From contig SLHZ01000246.1 in the NCBI GenBank assembly GCA_007135895.1, forward strand, positions 1 through 14,830: DNA of 14,830 nt, given 5' to 3'. This DNA comes from Balneolales bacterium (GTDB taxonomy: Bacteria > Bacteroidota > Rhodothermia > Balneolales > Natronogracilivirgulaceae). A program made the position numbers and the translations under genes. Within the stretch, counting starts at the first letter, position 1, and each line of letters opens with the position of its first letter. Below the pieces are notes generated by a model. It saw nothing but the letters and a program-made list of their open reading frames with translations, was not told the DNA's origin and ran no database searches. Shown here in pieces: positions 6,697 through 13,750 of this stretch.

Positions 6697-7983
6697 ATGG
6701 AAAATCATCTGCGATACCCTACCGCAAAAGCACTTTCGGCACGCGGTCTGTGGATACTGTTCATGGTATTGACGGCCGCTCCTGTGATGGCGCAGTCTCT
6801 GCCCATGCGGGATCCGGAGCAGGCCGGCATGGATCCTTTGCGTTTTGTGCTGGCGGATAGTGTGATCGAAGCTGCTATTGCCGGCGGCCAGACTCCGGGC
6901 GCCGTACTCCTGGTCGTCCGCGACCGGCACATAGTCTACCGTAAAGCCTATGGTTGGAAACAGCAGGTGCCGGATCCCCGGCCGATGACACCGGAGACGA
7001 TTTTCGACCTGGCCTCTCTTACCAAACCGGTGGCAACGGCTGCTGCCGCCATGCAGCTCGTGGAAAAGGGCGTGCTTCGCATGAGTGATCCGGTTTCACG
7101 TTATCTGCCCGAATTCAGACGTTTTGGCAACCTGGATGTGCCGCTCCGCCAACGGCCGCAGGTCCGGCATCTCATGACACATACCGCCGGACTTCCATCG
7201 TATGCATCGGTCGAACGGCTCAAAAGACGATACGGTGCGGCCGCCGGGGACTCCCTGATGGGGTACCTGAGCACGCTGCCGGACCGTCCGGCAGCCGGAG
7301 CCGACTACACCTACAGCTGTCCGAGTTTCATTACTCTCCAAAAAGTAGTTGAAGCTGCGGCAGAAATGACGCTCGACGAATATACCCGCGAGTACATATT
7401 TAGCCCTCTCGGCATGGACGATACGTTTTTTGTCCCGCTTTCCAAACATGAGCCAACTCCGCTCCAGCCGATTCCTGCGGTGCAAATGAGTCGTATTGCT
7501 CCGACGGTATATACTCCGGATACCGGGGTGGTAGCAGGTGTGGTTCACGATCCGCTGGCACGTGAAGTGATGGCAGGTGTATCCGGCAATGCCGGTCTCT
7601 TCTCTACAGCCGATGATCTTGCGCTGTTTGCGGCCATGCTGATTAACATGGGTGAAATCAACGGCAGGCGGGTTCTCAGCCCGGCCTCCGTGCGGGTCAT
7701 GACCGAGCCGCCTTCCGGACTGGAACATTATGGCAGAACACCGGGCTGGGATTATTCTTCTTCTTTTGCCTCCAACCAGGGTGATCTGATGGGCCCTCGG
7801 ACATTCGGCCATACCGGCTATACGGGGACATCACTGGTGGTGGATCCCGATTCACGTGTGGCCATCATCTTGCTGACCAACCGGGTCTACCCTGATGATA
7901 CAACCAGTGTGGTGGACCTGCGTGCCAAGGTGGCCAATATCATCGCCGGATCGGTCTTGTCCGCAATGAACGATGATGATTGA
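6697..7983 (+). CDS. Exported SxxK serine hydrolase (beta-lactamase / class C PBP-like family)
   Basis: Penicillin-binding-protein-like serine hydrolase of 428 residues, predicted to be periplasmic or secreted. Residues 1-32 form a signal peptide (basic start, hydrophobic LWILFMVLTAAPV, cleavage likely after VMA). The SxxK nucleophile motif is S107-L-T-K110 within FDLASLTKP, and the third motif is H372-T-G374 (FGHTGYTG). The middle YxN motif is expected at Y206-S-C208 (YTYSCPSF), where Cys stands in place of the usual Asn or Asp. The HLMTHTAGLPSY segment (158-169) is typical of the family. Family members act as esterases, D-aminopeptidases, peptidoglycan carboxypeptidases or beta-lactamases; the substrate cannot be told here. 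A SOD gene follows after 56 bases on the same strand, probably one transcript. Confidence 0.9.
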   Translation: MENHLRYPTAKALSARGLWILFMVLTAAPVMAQSLPMRDPEQAGMDPLRFVLADSVIEAAIAGGQTPGAVLLVVRDRHIVYRKAYGWKQQVPDPRPMTPETIFDLASLTKPVATAAAAMQLVEKGVLRMSDPVSRYLPEFRRFGNLDVPLRQRPQVRHLMTHTAGLPSYASVERLKRRYGAAAGDSLMGYLSTLPDRPAAGADYTYSCPSFITLQKVVEAAAEMTLDEYTREYIFSPLGMDDTFFVPLSKHEPTPLQPIPAVQMSRIAPTVYTPDTGVVAGVVHDPLAREVMAGVSGNAGLFSTADDLALFAAMLINMGEINGRRVLSPASVRVMTEPPSGLEHYGRTPGWDYSSSFASNQGDLMGPRTFGHTGYTGTSLVVDPDSRVAIILLTNRVYPDDTTSVVDLRAKVANIIAGSVLSAMNDDD

Positions 7984-8039
7984 CCGGATTGTTAACTCAG
8001 AATAACCGTCCAACACAACTTATATCCCGTTAACCGTAT

Positions 8040-8819
8040 ATGACATCCATGAACCGAAGAGAATACCTGACCACTACGCTCGGTGGCTTTGCCCTGATGG
8101 GGGCCGGAAGCATCGCCAGCGCATCCAGCCTGCTTCCACTGGCCGAAACGGCTTCATCCGACGGAATCAGACAGGACGGAATCAGACAGGATAACAGCTC
8201 CGGTAACCCGGCGACATACACTTTGCCCCATCTTGCCTACTCCTATGATGCGCTGGAGCCGCATATTGATGCACAGACCATGGAGCTGCATCACAGTATT
8301 CATCACCAGAGTTATGTCAACGGTCTGAACCTGGCACTCGCCCGCCTGGAACAGGCACGTGAAACCGGTGATTTTGCCCTGGTAAAACACTGGTCCAAAG
8401 AGATTGGCTTTCATGGTGCCGGTCACTTCCTGCATGAAATATTCTGGAGTGTAATGAGTCCCGATGGAGGCGGAAAACCAAAAGATGCCGATCTGAAAAA
8501 AGCCATCGACCGGTCGTTTGGAGGTTTTGATGCTTTTGAAGCTCACTATGTGGCGGCTTCTTCGGCCGTGGAGGCCAGTGGCTGGGGAATACTGGCCTGG
8601 GAACCCACATTGAATCGCCTGATGGTTCTGCAGGCCGAAAAGCACCAGAATCTCTCTCCCATGGTCACCGTGCCGCTATTGCCTGTTGACGTTTGGGAGC
8701 ACGCTTATTATTTAAGATACCAGAATCGCCGTGCCGATTATGTGCGTGCCTTCATGAAGGTTGTCGACTGGGAGGCTGTAGCCGAACGGTATCATCAGGC
8801 GCGTCAGGTTCTCGGCTAA
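8040..8819 (+). CDS. Exported Mn-type superoxide dismutase with Tat-like signal
   Basis: Iron/manganese superoxide dismutase, converting superoxide to hydrogen peroxide and oxygen. Numbering is from ATG 8040; ATG 8049 (MNRREYL) is an equally plausible start. Metal ligands by alignment from memory are H84, H132, D217 and H221 (in MELHHSIHH, FLHEIFW and DVWEHAYYL). Gly in the GAGH stretch before H132 and Gln in KHQNLSP resemble the Mn-type rather than the Fe-type pattern. Unlike cytoplasmic SODs, it has an N-terminal NRREYL followed by a hydrophobic stretch GGFALMGAGSIASA, a twin-arginine signal pattern. A hydrophilic linker (about 35-58) with a GIRQD duplication precedes the catalytic domain. 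It is 259 residues, versus about 200 for the usual form. It converges on the PKS operon, with 10 bases between stop codons. Confidence 0.93.
   Translation: MTSMNRREYLTTTLGGFALMGAGSIASASSLLPLAETASSDGIRQDGIRQDNSSGNPATYTLPHLAYSYDALEPHIDAQTMELHHSIHHQSYVNGLNLALARLEQARETGDFALVKHWSKEIGFHGAGHFLHEIFWSVMSPDGGGKPKDADLKKAIDRSFGGFDAFEAHYVAASSAVEASGWGILAWEPTLNRLMVLQAEKHQNLSPMVTVPLLPVDVWEHAYYLRYQNRRADYVRAFMKVVDWEAVAERYHQARQVLG
8160..8189 (+). repeat. 15-bp in-frame tandem duplication in the SOD linker
   Basis: Two exact copies of gacggaatcagacag encode DGIRQ-DGIRQ in the linker between the Tat-like signal and the catalytic domain. The unit resembles the 18-bp intergenic unit at 2131-2184. Confidence 0.85.
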
Positions 8820-8847
8820 AAAAACAGGGTCACTGCCCGGCCTGTTT
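8818..8847 (-). terminator. Candidate rho-independent terminator of the PKS operon
   Basis: On the minus strand AAACAGG (8847-8841) pairs with CCTGTTT (8828-8822) around a 12-base loop, and the T-run continues to 8818. The hairpin overlaps the stop codon region of the monooxygenase. There is no T-run on the plus side, so it would not serve the SOD transcript. Confidence 0.55.
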
Positions 8848-10224
8848 CAGAAATCCGGTTTTTTCGGTACCCGGGAGGCCGTGCATGGTGAAACGCAGAA
8901 GCAGCCGGTGCCGGAGCGGAGTGGCCAGCAGCCCCCGCACAACCAAATTGCGCCACCCTGACATCCTGCTGGCACCTCCGAGCTTCATGTTGAATTCCGC
9001 CCGGGAGATGGCTTTACGGGCTCGTTTTCGAACGGTTTGATTGTAGCGGTCAGCCGCCTGGTCCCGTTTAATTTTTCCCTTTCGGAAATCAGTGATGATT
9101 TTGATGGCATCGGCTGCATCCAGCCATCCAAGGTTCATTCCCTGTCCTCCGATAGGGCTGACGATGTGGGCGGCATCGCCGGCCAGCAGGATGCGATTTC
9201 GCCAGCATGCATCCGCCAGATACCTCTCCACTCCAAAGGCAGAAAACATCCTGTTCTCATCTCTTTCCGGCTTCAGGCCACAGCGCTGACTGATTACCCT
9301 GACAAGTCCGGCGGGATCGGAAAGCGGCGGGCCATCCGGCTGCTGGACAACCCACCTCCGAAGGCCACCCGGCAGCGGGAAGCACTCGACCATTCCTTCC
9401 GGGTGAAGAAAAATGACGGCGTCATTGCCAAAAGCCGTGTCATCGGTGAAGTCACCCATGGCATAACGGTTTTGGTATGCTCTGCCGCGAAACCGGATAC
9501 CGAGCTGCTCCCGGATGAAGCTGTTCTTGCCATCACAGGCAAGAAGCAGCCTTGTCTTGAGTGAAAAGGAAGGCCCTTGTACGGATTGTGCCGTCAATGA
9601 TACAACTCCGCTGCTGAAGTCCCCTTCCGGGTCTTCTATTTGCTGAAAATCCGTCAGAGTACAACCTCGCCGGACCATGTTGCGGTCGTGCCGCCTCAGC
9701 TCATCTTCCAGCAGCGCCTCGGTCTGCCATTGTGGCAGGGCCAGGATGAACGGGCAGTCCCCGGGCAGTTCCCGAAAATCAAGATATCCGAGGATTTTTC
9801 CGAAGCCGCTGCTTGCAATCCCCTTGCGGATGACGATGCCCCCGGTAACGAATTGTTCCAGTAATCCGACGGACTTCAGAAGCCGGAGCGAGGGGGGATG
9901 AATGCCGATGGAACGGGAATGGTGTCGCGGTTCGCTTCTTTTTTCAAGAATCAGGGTCCGTAAACCGGCCCGGTACGCCAGCAGACCCGCGAGAAGACCG
10001 GTGGCTCCGCCTCCGGCAATCACCACGTCATAGATTTCATCGTCATGAAGGAAAGCGTCATGCGTCAGCGTGTTCTCCGGCTTGTTTATCAGTGTGTTCT
10101 CAGGCTTGCTCATCAGCGTGTATTCCGGCTTGTTTATCAGTGTGTTCACTGCATTGCTGGGCAGTGTATTCACTGCATTGCTGGAAGAGGAAGGAGAAAG
10201 GGAAGGGAAAGGGATTGGGTCCAT
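8830..10224 (-). CDS. FAD-dependent monooxygenase/oxidoreductase with repetitive N-terminal extension
   Basis: Flavoprotein of the UbiH/PHBH aromatic hydroxylase group. From ATG 10224 it has 464 residues, against about 400 usual. The dinucleotide-binding fold starts late, with DVVIAGGGATG at about 66-76. The DG motif follows at D231-G232 (LLACDGKNSFIREQLG) and the FAD-ribityl GD motif at G349-D350 (LLAGDAAHIVSPIGGQGMN). The first 63 or so residues are an extension made of Ser/Pro-rich sequence and five 8-residue repeats. An in-frame TTG at 10233 and an ATG at 10113, inside the repeats, are alternative starts. It is last in the operon, 42 bases after the methyltransferase stop. By analogy with SrsC in Streptomyces it would hydroxylate a methylated aromatic polyketide, giving a hydroquinone or quinone. 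That role is inferred from family and neighbours only. Confidence 0.88.
   Translation of the reverse strand: MDPIPFPSLSPSSSSNAVNTLPSNAVNTLINKPEYTLMSKPENTLINKPENTLTHDAFLHDDEIYDVVIAGGGATGLLAGLLAYRAGLRTLILEKRSEPRHHSRSIGIHPPSLRLLKSVGLLEQFVTGGIVIRKGIASSGFGKILGYLDFRELPGDCPFILALPQWQTEALLEDELRRHDRNMVRRGCTLTDFQQIEDPEGDFSSGVVSLTAQSVQGPSFSLKTRLLLACDGKNSFIREQLGIRFRGRAYQNRYAMGDFTDDTAFGNDAVIFLHPEGMVECFPLPGGLRRWVVQQPDGPPLSDPAGLVRVISQRCGLKPERDENRMFSAFGVERYLADACWRNRILLAGDAAHIVSPIGGQGMNLGWLDAADAIKIITDFRKGKIKRDQAADRYNQTVRKRARKAISRAEFNMKLGGASRMSGWRNLVVRGLLATPLRHRLLLRFTMHGLPGTEKTGFLKQAGQ
10063..10182 (-). repeat. 24-bp in-frame tandem repeat, five copies, at the monooxygenase N-terminus
   Basis: Five consecutive 24-bp units encode SNAVNTLP, SNAVNTLI, NKPEYTLM, SKPENTLI and NKPENTLT. 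The first two and last three form two sub-families, so units were duplicated locally. They lie just before the flavin-binding domain. Confidence 0.9.
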
Positions 10225-10266
10225 TGTCACCAATTCAGTTTGGAAGAAGGGAGCTGCCGGTTTTTT

Positions 10267-10965
10267 TCAGGGCTCATGGATGGCCAGAAGGCGGAAGGGA
10301 AACTGCCGGAATACCTTCCAGCGGACCGATACCATTGCAGAGAGTTCTTTGTGCGTGTAGCTTTTTTTTATGGAGATCCTTCCATCCTCGCGTATGTAGG
10401 AACCCCGGAAAAGCAGGAGCGTGGCGGCTGAAAACAGAGCGTATCCTGTCGCTGAACGTTCAATATCACTGCAAATGACTTTCCGGACGGCCAGTCCCCT
10501 GAGTGATTCGAGGAAATCCGGCAACATCTTTTCATCGAGATGGTGCAACACATGATTGGATATGACAAAGTCATAACGTTTTCCTTCATCCAGCAGAGAG
10601 TAACTGTCGGTCTGCCGGAACCGGAGCCGGCGGTTTTCCCGGCTGTTCGCAAGGGCAAAGCGGATAGCCCTGGGATCAGGATCGACTCCGGTAACCACAA
10701 GGTCCAGACCATCCCGTTGCGCCCAGGCGGCGATTTTCCGGGTAATATCGCCGCCTCCGCATCCCACATCAAGCAGCTTCCATGTCTGTCCCCGGTTCAT
10801 CAAGGGACGCAGATGATGGCGGTACAGTCGGTCCCATCCGGAAAGAAGATGGTTGACGATCGAGAAGTTACGATAGGTTCGATCGAGAATAACTGGATCA
10901 CAGTCGTGACGGTCCATCCATTCTACCAGGTCGCCTTGTCTCTTGTTAAGCGGATGATTCATCAT
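10267..10965 (-). CDS. Class I SAM-dependent methyltransferase
   Basis: Small methyltransferase of 232 residues. Motif I is LLDVGCGGGDITRKIA with the glycine loop at residues 66-72. An acidic residue ends the second strand (GVDPDPRAI, D95), and SNHVLHHLDEKMLP (136-149) is the motif IV/post-I region usual in UbiE-like enzymes. The start overlaps the PKS stop (TAATG), so translation is coupled; a second ATG follows directly (10962). By composition of the operon it corresponds to SrsB of the S. griseus srsABC operon, which methylates an alkylresorcinol made by the PKS. C- versus O-methylation cannot be told from sequence. It resembles methyltransferases often found next to type III PKS genes in Bacteroidota. 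Confidence 0.88.
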   Translation of the reverse strand: MMNHPLNKRQGDLVEWMDRHDCDPVILDRTYRNFSIVNHLLSGWDRLYRHHLRPLMNRGQTWKLLDVGCGGGDITRKIAAWAQRDGLDLVVTGVDPDPRAIRFALANSRENRRLRFRQTDSYSLLDEGKRYDFVISNHVLHHLDEKMLPDFLESLRGLAVRKVICSDIERSATGYALFSAATLLLFRGSYIREDGRISIKKSYTHKELSAMVSVRWKVFRQFPFRLLAIHEP

Positions 10966-12404
10966 TAGAGGATGGGAGGGTCGGCCGGGCCTGCGTCCTG
11001 AATCGCCTTGCGGAAGAGGCCGGTTTCGATGGTCAGGCCAGGTCCGAACGACATGGCAAACAATATCTTGTTATTGCCCGACCCGTTAGCTTTTACGGAC
11101 TGTTCGGCTTTTCCCGATTGTTCGTTACGGGTTTCAGTCCGCTGGCCCGAGGCAGACAGGTCGGCTTGTTTTCTGGTTGGGCGTGCCGTACCGTCAGGAG
11201 CCTCTTCGACGAGCTGTTTGAGGACAAACAGGATGGTGGCACTGCTCATGTTTCCGTATTTGGCAAGTACATGCCGGGAGGCCTCCATCTGGGAGTCATT
11301 CAGGTCAAGGGCGTGCTGGATATTATCCAGGATGGCGCGTCCTCCGGGATGGATCGCCCATTCCGATAGCTGCTCTCTGCTGATGCCGGCACTCTTGAGT
11401 ATGCGCTCGAGTGCCGGGGCGATATTGGACCGTATGATATCGGGGACATAGGTCGAAAGTTTCATGATAAAACCTTCGTTGCCGATCGTCCAGGCCATGT
11501 CCTGCTCCCCTTCGCTGGTCAGATCACTGTGGAAGGAGATCATTTCCAGTGGTATCTGGTTGTGGCTTTCCGGGTTTCCATCATGATCAGGCTGCCCGGC
11601 CGTCTGGAAACCCGGCTTTTCGGCCGATCCGTCATTCAGTTCCCTTGCCTTGTGATTCAGTTCCTTTGATCTTTCATTCTGTTCCGTCTGCGGAGTATTT
11701 GGCTGCCCGGTCGCCCGGGAACCAGGCTTTTCGTTCGGCCCGGGAAATCCGGGCTTGCGGCTGCTGACCAAAACACCGGCACCCCCGTCGGCAAAGACCG
11801 AGGAGGCGATAATGGAGTCCGTATCATCAGAAAACCGAAGGTGCAACGTGCACAGCTCCACGCATATGACCATGACGACCGCTTCGGGTCGGGCCATGCA
11901 GATGCTATGTGCCATCTTGAGTCCCTGAAAAGCGGCGTAACAGCCCATGAAGCCGATATGATAGCGTTCAATGGTTTTATTGAGCCCGAGATCCCTGATC
12001 AGGTAGTAATCAGGTCCGGGTGCAAAAAAACCGGTGCACGATACGGTAATGAGATGTGTGATGTCCTCTTTTGAAAATGTCGTGCTTCCCTGGAGCAGGC
12101 GGTTGCCTGTCTGATAGAAAAGTTTACGGGCCTCACGGGTGTAGATGGCATTACGGACCCTTGTGTCCGGTGACGGCTTGCGCTCGCCATTGGTGGAAAA
12201 GAAGAGCGAGTCCCCTCCGTTTTCTTCAAAGTCCCGGACCACTGAGTGTCTTTTCTCGATGCCGCAACGCTGATAGACACTGCGTATAACGCGTCGCAGC
12301 GCAGTACGTTCGCTTACATGCTCCTGCATCAGCTCGCCGATGAAGGATTGGTCGTAGGACTTGGAAGGAACAGCGGTTTCAATACGATGGATGTAGACGG
12401 ACAT
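10965..12404 (-). CDS. Type III polyketide synthase (chalcone-synthase family) with two hydrophilic insertions
   Basis: Homodimeric ketosynthase that condenses an acyl-CoA starter with malonyl-CoA units, without an acyl carrier protein. From ATG 12404 it has 479 residues, against about 350-390 usual. The catalytic triad is complete: C123 in ITVSCTGFFAPGPD, H352 in AIHPGGRAILD and N385 in KYGNMSSATILF. The C-terminal SFGPGLTIE matches the family GFGPG loop. The extra length is in two places: about residues 215-284 (between VLVSS and IPLEMISFHS) and about 400-445 (between LKQLVEE and KILFAMSFGPG), both rich in Asn, Gln, Glu, Lys, Gly and Pro. An open frame continues upstream to 12506, but those residues are not conserved and overlap the MATE gene. 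The start 12404 follows the MATE stop by 5 bases. The starter is unknown; long-chain acyl is suggested by the srsABC-like context. Confidence 0.95.
   Translation of the reverse strand: MSVYIHRIETAVPSKSYDQSFIGELMQEHVSERTALRRVIRSVYQRCGIEKRHSVVRDFEENGGDSLFFSTNGERKPSPDTRVRNAIYTREARKLFYQTGNRLLQGSTTFSKEDITHLITVSCTGFFAPGPDYYLIRDLGLNKTIERYHIGFMGCYAAFQGLKMAHSICMARPEAVVMVICVELCTLHLRFSDDTDSIIASSVFADGGAGVLVSSRKPGFPGPNEKPGSRATGQPNTPQTEQNERSKELNHKARELNDGSAEKPGFQTAGQPDHDGNPESHNQIPLEMISFHSDLTSEGEQDMAWTIGNEGFIMKLSTYVPDIIRSNIAPALERILKSAGISREQLSEWAIHPGGRAILDNIQHALDLNDSQMEASRHVLAKYGNMSSATILFVLKQLVEEAPDGTARPTRKQADLSASGQRTETRNEQSGKAEQSVKANGSGNNKILFAMSFGPGLTIETGLFRKAIQDAGPADPPIL
11553..11762 (-). repeat. Repeat-bearing insertion 1 in the PKS gene
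   Basis: This encodes residues about 215-284. It contains two related 33-base copies (11591-11623 and 11703-11735) that encode KPG/TGQP-type segments. It also contains 21-base units beginning attcagttcc at about 11635 and 11656, with a decayed third copy (attctgttcc) after them, encoding ELN-type segments. The insertion is in frame and interrupts an otherwise standard type III PKS fold at a loop. Confidence 0.75.
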
Positions 12405-12409
12405 GCTGA

Positions 12410-13750
12410 TCAGGTGCTGGTTATGAGGTAGAAGCGGATGTTGTGCAGTACAGCCGCAACGCTGAGTCCGGCGATCAGGCCGGTCCACAATCCAACAGGC
12501 CCCCACCCCAAAATCATTCCCAGCAGATAGCCCAGGGGAATTCCGATGACCCAGTAGGCGGCAAGGTTGACAAACATCGGGATCCGTGTGTCCTTGAGTC
12601 CGCGCAGGGCACCGGATCCGCCGACCTGCAGTCCGTCGGATACCTGAAAGATAGCCGCCATGACCAGCAGGCCCGCTGCCATGGATGCCACCTCAACGTC
12701 GCGAGTGTAAATACGGACTATGGCCTCGGGCAGTGTAACCATTACGAGGGCGGCAATGCACATGATCAGAGTGCATAGCGCTATTCCGGTAAACCCGGCA
12801 AAACGGACCATGTCGGCCCGGCCCCGGCCCTGCAGCTGACCTACCCTGACCGTGATGGCCATGGACAGGCCCAGCGGTATCATGAAGGTGACCGTGGCGA
12901 TATTTATGGCGATCTGATGGGCGGCGACAACATGGGTTCCCATGGTGCCCATGAGGAGGGCCACAACGGCGAACATACTGGTTTCCATGCCGACGCTTAT
13001 GCCCACGGGTGTGCCGATACGAAGTATTTCGAAGAGGTGCCTCCTGTCGGGGGGTTCAGGAACCCGGAACAGGCGAAACCGCCGGTAGGTCCTCCGCGAG
13101 GCTGTAAATGCCAGCATGACGAGGAACATGACCCAGAAAACAAGGGTCGTAGCCCAGCCGGTGCCCACGGCGCCCAGTTCCGGAAAGCCGAAATGACCGT
13201 AAATGAGGGTATAGTTTCCCAGTATATTGAAAATAAGACCGATCAGGGCAACGAACAGGGCGGGGCGGGTGGCACCCAGGGCTTCATTGAAAAAACGCAG
13301 GACCATGAATGCGAAAACCGCGGGTATCCCCCAGGAGACCGCGAAAAGATAGCCGGAAGTGATACCAACCACTTCTTCCGAAAAACCGAGCTGTCCCATG
13401 AGGGGAGCCAGGCTGTTGAGAAGAAGCATAACGGGCAGGGAAAGCATCAGAGCCAGCCACAAGCCCTGGCGGACCTTGATACCGATGCGGTGCCATTGCC
13501 GTCCGCCGAAAAGTTGTGCGATGATCGGACTGAGGGCCATGAGGATGCCTACGGCAACCGTGAAGAGCGGCATGAAGAAGCTGGATCCTATGGCCACCGC
13601 TGCCAGGTCGTCAGGGTGATAGTTCCCGGCCATCACCGTGTCGACGAAACTCATGGATACCTGGGCCAGCTGGGCGCCTACAAGTGGCAGGCCCAGGGTC
13701 AGGGTGGTACCTGACTCGGCGAGCAGTCTGCCCGGCAGGGGAGTCGGCAT
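12410..13750 (-). CDS. MATE-family multidrug/metabolite exporter
   Basis: Inner-membrane cation-coupled antiporter of the MATE (NorM-like) family, 446 residues, with the expected two halves of about six hydrophobic segments each. Typical segments are LGLPLVGAQLAQVSMSFVDTVMAG near the N-terminus, FFNEALGATRPALFVALIGLIFNILGNY in the first half, and AHQIAINIATVTFMIPLGLSMA in the second half, read here as separate helices. The start ATG shares a base with the stop of the upstream dehydrogenase (TGATG). Its stop is 5 bases before the PKS start. Such tight packing with a PKS suggests export of the pathway product or self-protection, but MATE proteins are broad in substrate and this is inference. 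Confidence 0.93.
   Translation of the reverse strand: MPTPLPGRLLAESGTTLTLGLPLVGAQLAQVSMSFVDTVMAGNYHPDDLAAVAIGSSFFMPLFTVAVGILMALSPIIAQLFGGRQWHRIGIKVRQGLWLALMLSLPVMLLLNSLAPLMGQLGFSEEVVGITSGYLFAVSWGIPAVFAFMVLRFFNEALGATRPALFVALIGLIFNILGNYTLIYGHFGFPELGAVGTGWATTLVFWVMFLVMLAFTASRRTYRRFRLFRVPEPPDRRHLFEILRIGTPVGISVGMETSMFAVVALLMGTMGTHVVAAHQIAINIATVTFMIPLGLSMAITVRVGQLQGRGRADMVRFAGFTGIALCTLIMCIAALVMVTLPEAIVRIYTRDVEVASMAAGLLVMAAIFQVSDGLQVGGSGALRGLKDTRIPMFVNLAAYWVIGIPLGYLLGMILGWGPVGLWTGLIAGLSVAAVLHNIRFYLITST

Noticed and set aside
12405..12506. Upstream extension of the type III PKS reading frame
   Set aside because: The added 34 residues are Cys/Arg/His-rich, overlap the MATE coding end and precede the family-typical start MSVYIHRIETAVPS.
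12917..13714. Plus-strand open frame of 265 codons opposite the MATE gene
   Set aside because: The translation is His/Gly/Glu-rich, the pattern expected from the reverse complement of a hydrophobic membrane protein gene; no family features.
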